The translations under genes were made by a program, and so were the position numbers. Under the pieces are notes generated by a model that was not told the origin of the DNA, did not search any database, and saw only the letters and a program-made list of their open reading frames with translations. DNA of 64,000 nucleotides from Ignelater luminosus (taxonomy: Eukaryota; Arthropoda; Insecta; Coleoptera; Elateridae), in assembly GCA_011009095.1 (NCBI GenBank), contig VTPC01091258.1, forward strand, positions 620,001 through 684,000, written 5' to 3'. Below, piece after piece: positions 12,857 to 23,200 of this stretch (position 1 is the stretch's first letter; each line of letters begins with the position of its first letter).

Positions 12857-13301
12857 TTATTTCAGTTTCCTTTTTTGCTTGAACTTGTCCAAACCAAAAT
12901 ACTGTGCTGTCCATGGGATTCTCAAAGTAGAAAACCATTTCAAACTTCTGATATGAAACATAAGACTGCTGCTTGTATTTAAGAATCTCAAGTATATTAG
13001 GGTCCCATCACATAATAAGAAATAACAATTAGGTTCTTTACATTCCACTCTGAAATTTCGATGCTGCACAAACCAAAAAGTATCTAGAATACAGCCATTA
13101 AAATACTTTATACTATTCCCCTTGAAGAAGTTTCATGTTTTGCCCAACTTCTAAAAATGTTTGCTTTTCATATATCCTGTTGATAAATTGCCATAGTGGC
13201 TTGTTGGGTGCTTTTATTGTTAATTTCATTGAATGTATGAGATTTTCAAAAGGAAAGCAGTTGAAATTATTCGATGGCCCAAACTTTTTATATCTGAGCA
13301 A
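12857..13301 (-). pseudogene. Fragment of a transposon-associated protein (DUF4218-like, EnSpm/CACTA type)
   Basis: Two minus-strand frames lie in series. The first (13301 to 13113) reads YKKFGPSNNFNCFPFENLIHS, like the 'KxxGPLWxxSCFPFEN' core found in DUF4218-type proteins of EnSpm/CACTA elements, followed by KAPNKPLWQFINRIYE. The second (13069 to 12857) contains KEPNCYFLLCDGTLIYLRF, like the 'NCxxLxDGxIV' block that follows in insect members. A short gap with a frame break separates them. Nothing N-terminal is visible, so it is a C-terminal remnant. The plus-strand frame at 13135-13365 is a shadow. The assignment comes from memory of family patterns and should be tested by profile search. 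Confidence 0.5.
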
Positions 13302-14039
13302 AGATGTTTTTGAAAATTCTGCATTGCTTACACCAATGTATTTCTGTTCTTCAACCTACATATAGCACTAGTAAATCAATGATACTATGTTCAGAAACTT
13401 CGTGCAAAATAAAAAGTGTAGCATGACTAATCACCCTACCTTGGCGGGGTAGTGTAGGTAATAGTAAAATTTGAAATACCTACAGACATACACTAATTTG
13501 AATGACAGCTGTATGGCAGTTGCACTGAGCTACTTTAAAACAAGAAAATTACAGTCTTGTTCTTACTGTCGCTGTTACATCGTTCTCAGATATTTGATTC
13601 TAAAATAACAAGAATATTATCGTTGACATGAAAATCAAGGTTTTTGTCGGAATATTGTGTAGAATTAATCTAGATTTTTAACCTCATTGACAAACGGGAA
13701 ATTTTATTAATTTCAGAATTAGTTTCTTGTCTGCTAAAATATTTAACTTCTAGCATTTATCAATATCGTCTGAAGACATTAACGAGTTAAAAATAAGGTT
13801 ATGTCATAAATTCTAAACTGTTTTTAAGAAACAAATTCGGCGTCTGTGACCTTGCTATTATTATTTTAGTTCTTTGTTGTTACGCCGCGCCCTTCATTAA
13901 AATTGTTTATTTTAGCATTGTAAAATTTGTTTACGGATGGATCTGCTCGTGTATAACGGTGACGTCAAACCATTTTAATTGTAAAACTTTGACATGTCTT
14001 TGTGCCTTTATTTATGCACTTTGAACCCATCGTTGTCTA

Positions 14040-14545
14040 GTTTACTTATAAAAAGTAATGCATTACCACTACCAATTACTTTTAATAAATGTAATGTACC
14101 TTAATTACTTATCAATTCCATTACTTACAATAATGAGTAATGCCATTACCCATTATCAAGTAGTTGGTAATTAATAAATCGATTAGTTTTGACATTAATT
14201 GTATGCAGTGTTAGAAAAATTATAGTCAAACTAACGATTAAAGTTTACGACTAAAGATAGTTGTTAATCGTCACGAACGATTAACGAATAAATTAATCGT
14301 CAATCGCATAAAACAATTAACGGTTAACTTAACTATTAATTGTAAAAAACGATTGACGTATTAAGAAATATTGAAATATTAAAAACGATTAACGGTTAAA
14401 AATTAATTGCATGAAACGATTAACGATTAAACTAACCTGACTGACTAAACTAATCGATCGCATTAAGCTATCAACGATATCAAGTAGTTGAAGAAAATAA
14501 TTATCAACTAAATTAATTACATGAGCCAATTAATGAATAGACATG
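14040..14545. repeat. Cryptically simple repeat tract (TAATG/CATTA, then GATTAACG/CGTTAATC units)
   Basis: From 14055 to 14175 the sequence is built from alternating GTAAT and ATTAC words in both orientations. From 14225 to 14460 the octamer-like unit ACGATTAA (or its complement TTAATCGT) recurs at least eight times at irregular spacing, mixed with CGGTTAA variants. No coding frame runs through it. Confidence 0.7.
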
Positions 14546-15679
14546 ATTAGCGGTTAATATAACTGTACATAAATTGTAAGCGTCGGCAGTTGGTTAAGTT
14601 ACTCGGTTTTTCATAGTCCACATAACATAGTTCAAAATTACAGTAGGGTCGTTTTGAGAAATCAAGAAAATTTATTAAATGAGTGGTAATTTTCTAAAAT
14701 GTAAGGATTAGAAATTTTCAACACCTTGTAACCCTTGATTTGAAACCCACCACCACTTTGTACTGGTGGTACTGGTCGAACCTTTTTAGATTTATTTAAC
14801 GACAAGAAAAATAACTTTTTGTAGCACTAACACTTCCTGAAAGAAATTGCAGGAAAGGAAGAACTCAGAGCCCAGCGGCCGAAGTAAACTCCAGATACAG
14901 CTAATAAAATTTATTAAACACAAAACAAATAAATCAATAACAAAGTAAATAATTTCTTACCAGATTTACACTCTCACAATACTTTAAACTAAAATTTGGT
15001 AACAGTTTAAAAAATTAAATTAAATAAATTACTTCTTATACTTAAGAAACAAACAAAGTTAAATAAAAATCTAAAAAATTAATTTGAATGACTTCAGTTA
15101 TTTCAAACGAGTTTCCTCTATCAGGAACCTAACCAGAAGTAACTATTTATCCAAGCTTTCTGTTCAGGGAGACTTTTGGAAAACAGGATTGAGTAGTAAT
15201 GATTTTAGTAAAACAATTATTATCACATAGTTCATTAATGACATGACTCAATACTTTTTTTCGTCAAGTCCTGCACAGATCTGCTTTAGGAAATCGAGAT
15301 GAATTTAGCTGTAGTAAGCAATATAGATCAACCAGGAAATAGATTTTACTAAATGTATAAATTTTGCAATTATTCACATGATTGAAACTTTTTGAACTTT
15401 ATTCCTTGAGTGAATTGACCTGAACTTCCTGTATGTGACATTTACATTTTTACTATATTAGCATTAAGAAAATTAAAAAGATTAATATTAAGAATTTTAG
15501 TGTAAAAATTATTAGCAATTTATTTATGTATTAAATACCTTTTATTAAATAAAAAAACTAAGATAAGAATAAACTACAATTCCTATTATCTAAACCGCCC
15601 CTTCTATAAATCGCTATTCTACCGCTAATGGGTGCAAACTTCATATACAGGATAGTGTCGAAAACTCTAAGGGATAGCG

Positions 15680-15895
15680 GTGAAGCTGGAACAACCATTG
15701 TGGCACAACCACAAAAAAACTATTACAAAATTTAGTACTCATTAATTACTAATTTATTACCCAAAAACGAAATTTATTACTCTTGCCATTAAAACAATAA
15801 CAGAGGTTGTTCCAACTTCTCTGTGAACCTAGCACAACCCAACAGAATTCGTGTCAGAATCTGTCTGTGTTCCTTACAGCAGCTGAATGCGTCTA
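15680..15895 (+). repeat. Dispersed repeat, copy 1 (inverted partner at 22855-23195)
   Basis: This segment is the near-exact reverse complement of the right-hand copy. Shared words include GGTTGTTCCAACTTCTCTG and AATTCGTGTCAGAATC. The copy at 22855-23195 contains an additional internal unit of about 125 bases. The class of repeat is unknown. Confidence 0.75.
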
Positions 15896-16200
15896 GAATT
15901 TATTACTCCAGCACAACCACTCCAAATGCGTTTCAGAATCGATTTATGTGCTTCTTATGGTAACTGGATGAGTTTGGAATTTATTACTTCAGCACAACAA
16001 ATGCGTTACAGAATCGATTTGTGTGCTTTTTATGGCAACTGGATGCGTCTGGAATTTATTACTTCAGCACAACCGCCCCAAATGCGTTTCAGAATCGATT
16101 TATGTATTCCTCATAGCAGCTGGATGCATCTGGGATTTATTACTCCAGCACAACCACCCCAATGTGTTTCAGAATCGATTCATGTGCTACTTAAGGTAAC
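15887..16200 (+). repeat. Tandem repeat array, unit about 80-90 bp, 3-4 copies
   Basis: Units share GGAATTTATTACTTCAGCAC and CAGAATCGATTTATGTG, each followed by a TATGGTAACTGGATG-like join to the next unit. The open frame across 15887-16222 is a by-product of this periodicity: its translation repeats MRFRIDLC and LEFIT with each unit. A further single inverted unit is at about 17745-17815. The array belongs to the same family as the inverted repeats at 15680 and 22855. Confidence 0.8.
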
Positions 16201-17044
16201 TGGTAATTATAAAATAACTTAGAAATGCTGTTATTTTAAAAGTAAGTGTCAAAACATACTGAATATGTGAAAGATAAATAATAGATACCTATTTCAAATG
16301 GATTGCTTAGATGAAACTAATGCACATACACATTTATTTCTTAAAACGTCTTGTAATTCCAAGAAGTTCCTCTTGTAAGTCTCTTACATAATCATCGTCT
16401 TTGAAGTGAACTGAACACACACAGTTTTGTAAATTATAATTGTGATGACTTTTGCTGTAATCAATTAATTAAATAAATAACCTAAAAAATTTGAAATATC
16501 AAATTTCATATTCATTAATAGCTTTTGTCTTACTTTTTTATTGTATCTGAAACTATCAAAGACAAACAAATTTAGAATCCACGGATATCTTTGACTTGGG
16601 TTTTATTTGCTCTCACAGTACAATCTTTGTACATTAAAAGTGAAAAATTCAACACCTATTTCAAGTAAACTTTTTAAAATTTACGCGTAAGATTTTGGCA
16701 CGAAAATTTTTTTCTCATAGACTATTTTTATAAATACAGTGCGAACGCCGGCTGTGGAACGCTTTAAATAAAAGCTTCTTTGTGCATCTGACGTCAAAAT
16801 CCTCGGGCACGTCAATTTTATTTCCCAATGGGACATCGATTCGAATGATTTTCATTTTTTCTTTACCCCCACCCTTAGCCCTGATGATGTCATCAATTTA
16901 TTTAATGGCAACCGCCATTTTTTCTTGCAGATTTTGATTCTCTTAAAAATTCTGCGTACGGCAAGCATACAATTATGTCAGTGGTGTAACTAGGTACGCA
17001 ATAGGAGGGGGGGGGCTATTGTATTGTCTCAGAAATGACGCTTT

Positions 17045-17392
17045 CCCATATAGCACCGGACGTCCATTTGGTCATCCAAATCTCGTCCCAACGTCCATAG
17101 ACGTAAATTGAACATCCATTGGACGTCTACTGGACAACCGTTGGTGGACTTCCATTTGTCATCCAAAATCGTCCAAATTATGCCCAAAGGTCGTCCAGAT
17201 TGTGTCCAAATATCGTCCGAATTATGTATGTCCAAGAACCGTCCGAATTTGTCCAAAACTTGTCCGAATATGTTCAAATTACGTACAAAAAAATGTACAA
17301 ATTAGTGTGACAAACGGACGTCCACTGGACATCCGTCCGCCAAAATTTGGACGTCTAATGGACATACATAAGATGTCCGTGTGCTATATGGG
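17045..17392. mobile_element. 348-bp MITE with 12-bp perfect terminal inverted repeats and internal GTCC-rich repeats
   Basis: The ends are CCCATATAGCAC (17045-17056) and GTGCTATATGGG (17381-17392), perfect inverse complements. The similarity continues inward as CGGAC on both sides. The interior is a run of degenerate units built on GTCCAAATT, GTCCGAATT and the palindrome GGACGTCC, including CATTGGACGTC and GGACGTCCACTGGAC. No target-site duplication is clear. The short frames at 17029-17399 on both strands come from this repeat and are not genes. Confidence 0.8.
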
Positions 17393-17605
17393 TTATTAAT
17401 AATGTTTGTGTTATTTAGTTATTAGTCGTTGAAATGGAATCTTGGCTGATCAAAAGAATACTGATACACAATAATTATCAAAGTAGGTAAATAAACAGTT
17501 GCGGAATTTATAAAACAATGAGTTTTGTAATTGACAATTTGGCGACTATACCCAATTTTCTATCCCTTTATCGTTGTGTGTTGTTATTTATTAAGTTAAT
17601 GTAGA

Positions 17606-17860
17606 ATGGTTCGTTATTTAACCGAAAAACAAATTTTGATTATGAGGGGATACGGAGATAGGCAACTCAACAAGAAGAATCTTGCTTATCGTAGAGCATG
17701 TTGTGGGAGTCTGACCGGAATATATTATGTTGAATAAATTGCAGACTTCTTCTTGAGTTGCCATAAGAAGCACATAAATCGATTCTGAAACGTATTTGGG
17801 GTAGTTGTGATGGAGCAATAGATCAAGAGGGAGAATATTGAAGCTACATCCTGTCAAACA
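17606..17860. pseudogene. Helix-turn-helix (DUF4817-like) transposase N-terminus fragment split by a micro-inversion
   Basis: An ATG at 17606 on the plus strand opens MVRYLTEKQILIMRGYGDRQ, the usual start of a DUF4817-type helix-turn-helix found in insect mariner-like transposons. The natural continuation (TQEEVCNLFNIIYSGQTPTT, then CSTISKI) lies on the minus strand, from about 17757 back to 17668. The inverted segment is bounded by GGCAACTCAA at 17661 and its complement TTGAGTTGCC at about 17753. The rest of a transposase is not present. The minus-strand frame at 17618-17857 contains the inverted part. Confidence 0.55.
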
Positions 17861-17959
17861 GAAAAATATGGAAAATTATCATAATTTCATAAGCAATAAG
17901 AAGAGTTGGCGATGAGATGCTATGAAGCGTCAAGGAAGACTAGAAGAATTTAGATCAAA

Positions 17960-18480
17960 ATAGTACACCAGACGGAAAAGGAAATGGGTCATTGAAAACG
18001 ATGCACATCGACCACTTGAGGGTTCTGAGAAGACCCGTACTGGCAATCGACATACGTATTCTAGGTATCATCGATTGTTTTACAAAATTAATTTCATGGA
18101 AGCCAATCAAAACCAATAACACTACTGAAGTATTAAGATTCTTGCAGAAAACATCCACCATCTTGGACACCCAGAAGTTCTAAAAGCGAGGGGTTCCAAG
18201 AGTTTTGCAAAAAGAAGCAAATTCTGATAACCAAAATTACCGTTTAAACTGCCAAGGCGAATGACAGGCAGAGGTATAACAAAGTCATTGTCATCAACTC
18301 TTCTTAGAAAGTTACCATTTGTAGAAGGCACAGTTTTCTCTAAATCGAATAATGCAACAAAGTACTGAGGAGAGTCTAGGTGATTTCATGATACCGTACA
18401 AAGTAAGAAAGGATGACGAATACCTTAGACATCGTAGTACAAAAGGAATACAAGATACTGAATCTGTTGTTCAAAGAACT
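17960..18480 (+). pseudogene. Ty3/gypsy integrase fragment
   Basis: The frame at 17992-18183 contains MHIDHLRVLRRP, then IDIRILGIIDCFTKLISWKP and TTEVLRFLQK. This follows the retroviral integrase core pattern 'HxDxxGP......ixviiDxFTKfixxxPxkxtt...vxxFL', with the first catalytic Asp in HIDH. After 18183 the frame breaks. The next 150 bases give only scattered family resemblance (a KARGSK block at the position of the second Asp, then a decayed region). The fragment is dead and unlinked to the RT remnant at 22370-22800, which has the same orientation but lies downstream rather than upstream. Confidence 0.6.
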
Positions 18481-19105
18481 TGGTTGCTGCCCGGTTGATG
18501 ATTCCTAAGAAAGCAACAATTACAGAACCTGTCCACACATACACAATAGAAAAGCATAGGCTTTTTTATTGTTAGGAAAGTCTTGGTCTGTTACTGATTT
18601 AAGTGATATCGACATCACAACAGCGTATAGTTCTAGGAATTTATCATAAAGCAAGTTTTGGACATCTGGGTGACAAACAATTTGAATATAGAACTCTGAG
18701 TTTCTTTTGATAGTCTAAACGCCTTATCGGCTCCCGTATAGGGATAGAAAATTTTAGGTGATCCTCTTTTTTTGGTAACAAATCCCTTACCAGGATATCA
18801 ACACTACGCTCTAATATGATTATACCTGACGTATGCCCAGAAGCCACTGACGTAAAGCTTGCTGATCAGGTGAATATTTTTTTGTGACTTTTACGTTACA
18901 AAATTTGGTAGTCGATCAATTTTGGACCTGGTAGTAATTTTGACCTTGCTGGCCTTATCCAACCTGGGTTGCACAACAATGCAATTTAAGAATATAATAA
19001 TGACACAATAAAAATGCAATAACTAAAAGACTAATAACTCATAACTAATTTATAGTAACTTATAACAGCATAGGTAGTTTACCATCAGTATTTATTATTT
19101 ACATA
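18481..19105. other. No supported gene; flank of the protease gene
   Basis: The longest frame (18644-18847, minus) has no recognised motif. The probable 3' untranslated region of the minus-strand protease gene begins just below 19106. AATAAT-type poly(A)-signal variants are seen on the minus strand near 19095, but no canonical AATAAA within 20 bases of the stop could be fixed with certainty. Confidence 0.4.
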
Positions 19106-20432
19106 TTATCGAGTTTCATATTCTATAATAACGTTTGAAATCCAATCAGAATAAGCCGAAACTTTTGTATAAATAGCAGGATATCCCGCTCTTGCACATC
19201 CAAAACCAGAAGATACAATTCCATCTTGGTACCATTTAATCGATTGAGTTTCGTTATCTTCGTAGATTCTCATTAAAGGTCCACCACTATCTCCTAGACA
19301 TGAACCCTTTCCCAGTTCTCCCTCGACACAAAGGTAACGTAATTTATGTGGTAAAGAGCGTGGCCCAGTGTACACACGGTTGCATATGTCTTGTGATACT
19401 ATTGGAACATCCACTTTCATTAAATTGTTCGACTTTATGCCTATCATTAAAAGAGAAATAAATATCATGTTTTGTTCTAGTGTTCATTATAGCTTACTAT
19501 CTTCCGTTAATCCCCATCCAACTACAATCGAACGCGTTCCCACTTCTAAATCTGGCCAATCAAGAGGTGGTACACATATTGGTCTGATATACTCTGAATT
19601 TATTATTATTATTATTTATTTAAACTCAAGCAATATACAAATATCTTACCCGTAAATTGAATTTTACGTTCTAGACGAATCAATGCAATATCATGGTGTT
19701 TTGTTCCTCTGCTGAAAAAGGGATGCGCTATAGCTTCTTTTATTGGGATTTTTTCCACTGGATCGGCACACAGCTTATTGGCCACAAATTCTTCACAGTC
19801 AGGATCTGTAGTTAGATCCCATTCTCCTAATCGTACAGCCGTCCTATAATATTTTATGCAAACTCAAAAATGAATCAAACTAATAAAATATCAAACACAT
19901 ACGCTTGGAATTCCACATTTAAGACACACACAGCGCTGCTCAAAACAAACTCGTCGTTTATTAAACTACCGCCACATATTATATCTACCTCTCTATTATC
20001 ATGTCTATTCTTGTATTCTATAGCGGCCATCCAAGGAAATTCCCCAATTTCTGCTATTTCACCTCCCCAGATCCTTGCTTGTTCTTTGACTATACCGCAA
20101 ACGCTGTAATCGGAAAAAAACATTTGTCTTCAAGTAATTTCCATCTGCCGGGCCCGGATTTTCACAGCAAACCAAATTATTTCCACACCCGGAATAAATC
20201 ACCTTGTTAGATATAACTTGACAGTATTCTGATGGAACGCATTTTCCATTTGAGCCATTTGGAGTTTTACATGTGTCGCCTTTTTTGTTTGATATCTTGA
20301 TGAAGATAGTCAAATCATGATTTCGTTGTAGTTAATTGTTAAAATGTACATACCTGCTGCCAGTGTTGTACATATAATGGTAGTGATTATAAACCACAGC
20401 ACAGTACAGACAAGATGTATCCTCTTCAACAT
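19106..20432 (-). CDS. Clip-domain serine protease homologue (S1 family), catalytic His replaced by Val
   Basis: Five exons on the minus strand: 20354-20432, 19903-20279, 19650-19843, 19498-19593 and 19106-19440, all with GT-AG introns of 56 to 74 bases; together about 359 residues. Exon 1 encodes a hydrophobic signal peptide (MLKRIHLVCTVLWF to TLAAG). Exon 2 carries a clip domain with six Cys (DTCK, GKC, EYC, SGC, VCC), a short linker, the activation site ARIWGG and the CGGSLI block. The usual TAAHC reads SSAVC, so the catalytic His is Val. Exon 3 holds RLGEWDLTTDPDCEEF and HDIALIRLE, with Asp intact. Exon 5 has GSCLGDSGGP, with Ser intact and Gly where trypsins have Asp189, and ends at a stop at 19106. 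Clip-domain homologues of this kind act as secreted cofactors in insect melanisation or Toll cascades; that role here is inference. A T7 run at 20114-20120 breaks the frame by one base, so a pseudogene is the alternative. Confidence 0.85.
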
Positions 20433-21459
20433 GTTTACTATTATTAATCTCTTGGTTGTTAAAAATAATGTTTGGGTTAGTTTGAAAGTGCACTTTATCG
20501 CTTGACCTCGAACTTTTGTATTTTTTATAAAATACATCAACAGTTTTTATCGTATATTATGGATAAACCTTTTTTTTAAATAAACAGTTATTTGAGAAAC
20601 TGAAATATTAATTTTGCAAGATTTCTATTATTTAATTTATAATTTGAAATTTACAAACTTTCCAGCATTGCCGAAGTAATTAATTAGAACGCAAAAGTTA
20701 TTTTCCTTCTAAAATCGTTAATGTTGTTAAATATTTTACATGTGGCGCGATACAAATAAAAATTGAGCAAAGTAATGTAACTGTTTTCTCTCCATCACAC
20801 CATCTTTCAAAAAATGTCTCATCTAGAAAATTGCATGCTTCATTAGTCCGTTGAGGTAGCTCATCGTCTTGTTGAAAAATCACATCACTACATATAATCT
20901 TGCAGTTGTAGGACTAGAAGCAGTTCAAATACATCTAAGTACAATCTCCAAGTGGCAACTGACTTCAAGAAGAAGAAAAGCCAAAACATTTGTAGTGAGC
21001 ATAAAGATCTTCTGTAGCCCAAATCATGTCGGCTCTTACCAAAAGATAACATATTGCTTCATCATTAAGGACACCATCATTTTCCGTTCACATACTCGGT
21101 TTGTAAACTTAAAACGGAATGTATATGGTATATCTTGTATATGGTTGGGTCACTTCTTACGTGTGAGGTCTAAGTATTATCTTTCCAAGTATAGAATATT
21201 TTTAGGAAGATAACCAGGTAGTTAGATTTCTGAGGAGAAATAATTTTTTAACTGAATTCAGTCTTGCTTTGAATCCATCTCTTTTTTTGTCGAATTTTGT
21301 TGCAAAAGTCTATTATTCTTAATTGATTATATTTTTTCCCATTTCTCTTATTTTATGATTATAGAATTCTCTTTCTTTGTTCTTCATATTGGTTATGAAG
21401 TCTTGGGATCATTCTTGTTTTTTTCTAGGAGGTTCTTCATCAAACCCTTCTTATTTCGT

Positions 21460-21890
21460 TACTTCTTGGATCTGCATGTATTACCTATGACCATATTTTT
21501 GTAAGTAGCAAAATTTATCAGTTGCGTGCCATTCTCATTGTGTAGGATCTTCTCCTATAGTTAGTTTGTAACGTTCTTTTTTGCCAATTTTTGCATTGAC
21601 GATTTTAATGTCAGGCTTGGGCAGTTGTTCTAGCATTGGATTATGGATAAATTAAATGTCACCATCTGGTAGGAATCCTATTACGGTTCCGTTAATGTTT
21701 TTATTGACTAACTATAAAGAGAACTCCGTATTCATGTCTGTGGTCATCTCCACTGTAGTAGATTGTTGAAACATCCGCGTTTAGTTCACCGACTCCTAGC
21801 CATCTTATTTTCTGTATAGCGCACGGGCCTATATTATATTTATTCAGTTCCTTTATTATTGTTTGCACTGCCCCTGGTCTATACATACTT
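21460..21890 (-). pseudogene. LINE endonuclease-domain fragment (APE type)
   Basis: On the minus strand the frame at 21886-21701 reads MYRPGAVQTIIKELNKYNIG, then CAIQKIRWLGVGE and YYSGDDHRHEYGV. This matches the N-terminus of an APE-type endonuclease of RTE/CR1-like LINEs, where the catalytic Glu normally sits in 'IQEIRW'; here it is Lys. From about 21640 to 21460, after a gap and frame changes, KPDIKIVNAKIGKKERYK corresponds to the 'DFNAKIGKE' block, and a further shifted piece follows. The middle of the domain is missing. This is a dead remnant. Confidence 0.7.
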
Positions 21891-22369
21891 AATACATTCC
21901 ATGTTCCAAAAAACGAAAGTCATTGTTTTTGGAGTGCATATCCCCTGTTGCTGCCTAGCCCTCCTCCTTTATCTGGGCTTGGGACCACGAATTTGATGCA
22001 TCTATACTAGAAGCTAACCGAAGAACTATGATATTTGAATTCAAATGCGCTTGCCAAGTCGTAGCGTGCATTAGAATTCTAAACACGTTTATTTGCATTT
22101 AGCTAGTAGTAGCAGAAATGTGTCTCTGAGACACAAGACTCGGGTACCGTTAGCAGGTGAGGACGCACAATACGACACCCAGAGTATTCGACAGATTAGA
22201 GCACAACAGTTTTTTCAGGTGTGGATTGTTGAGACCTTAAGAATACAAGTACCGATTAGCTGGGCTCATAGGTGTATGGATAAGAGACAACACACATTCT
22301 TCTTATACGTAAACGCATGCGTAATTACAAGAACAAGTTTCGCTTGAACAAATGTTTTTTTCTGCAAAA

Positions 22370-22800
22370 GGTCATAGATTAACCACTTTGGCCTGAATTT
22401 GCGACAGTGCGAGCCTTAAAAAATTTTGCAATGGGGATTTGACGATCGCAAAACCACCGACCTTCCTTAACAAGAAAGATTACAAGTTCAAGTTGATGGA
22501 CAGACATTTGGGAATACTAATTGAATTTCAGAAAAAGACCCTTACATCAAGTCCAGTTCTGAAAATTCATGATCCGACTTTAGAAAAGCAAGTGCACACA
22601 AATGTGAATTTATTTGACTGTAGAGCGATCTTACTTCACTAGATCACAGTTTCGAATTGGAAATTAGCAGTTGCTAGAGCATTTTGAAAATGTAGAGTCT
22701 ACTTGTTGCAGATTACAAGATTGCAAAGTTCTAAAAGTCACACTTGAGAAAAACAAAGTTCATGCAGTGATTATTGCCCAAAGCAACGACCAATAAGAAT
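22370..22800 (+). pseudogene. Ty3/gypsy RT-RNase H junction fragment
   Basis: The frame from 22439 reads TIAKPPTFLNKKDYKFKL. This resembles 'IAKPLTxLxKKxxxFxW' at the end of the RT thumb, followed by the 'ALxxxxxxPVL' region as SSPVLKIHDPTLEKQVHTN, where 'htDAS' is decayed. It then continues by frame change into a block at 22660-22745 with AVARAF and CRVYLL, similar to 'LAVVxALxKFRxYLxG', and then TLEKNKV. Stops are frequent and the catalytic Asp is not preserved. It belongs to a gypsy element different from that at 4 kb. Confidence 0.65.
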
Positions 22801-22854
22801 TAAAGGAATTGAGAAAATAGTAATAGAATATGGAAAAAAGTCAATGATCCAGAC

Positions 22855-23195
22855 GCATCCAGTTGCCATAAGAAGCACATAGATAGATTCTGACACGAAT
22901 TCTGTTGGGTTGTGCTAGGTTCACAGAGAAGTTGGAACAACTCCAGTTATTTTTTTAACGGGAAGAATAATAAATTTCTCATTAGAGTAATAAATTGGTA
23001 CTAAATATTTAACTAATTTTTATTTAATTATGTTTGGTTGTTCTAGGTTCACTGAGAAGCTGGAACAACCCCTGTTATTGTTTTAATGGCAAGAGTAATA
23101 AATTTCGTTTCTGGGTAATAAATTAGTAATTAATGAGTACTAAATTTTGTAATAGTTTTTTTGTGGTTGTGCCACAATGGTTGTTCCAGCTTCAT
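22855..23195 (-). repeat. Dispersed repeat, copy 2 (inverted relative to 15680-15895)
   Basis: Near-identical in reverse complement to 15680-15895. It contains one additional unit of about 125 bases, inserted between two versions of the GTTCCAACTTCTCTGTGAAC word and reading GTTCCAGCTTCTCAGTGAAC on the minus strand. Together the two copies form an inverted pair about 7 kb apart, with the protease gene between them. Confidence 0.75.
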
Positions 23196-23200
23196 CACCA

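Noticed and set aside
16981..17040. CAGTGGTGTAACTAGGTACG, like a hAT end
   Set aside because: No matching right end was found; perhaps a truncated copy cut by the neighbouring MITE.
17029..17399. Several open frames on both strands
   Set aside because: They lie wholly within a MITE made of GTCC repeats; their residues simply repeat with it.
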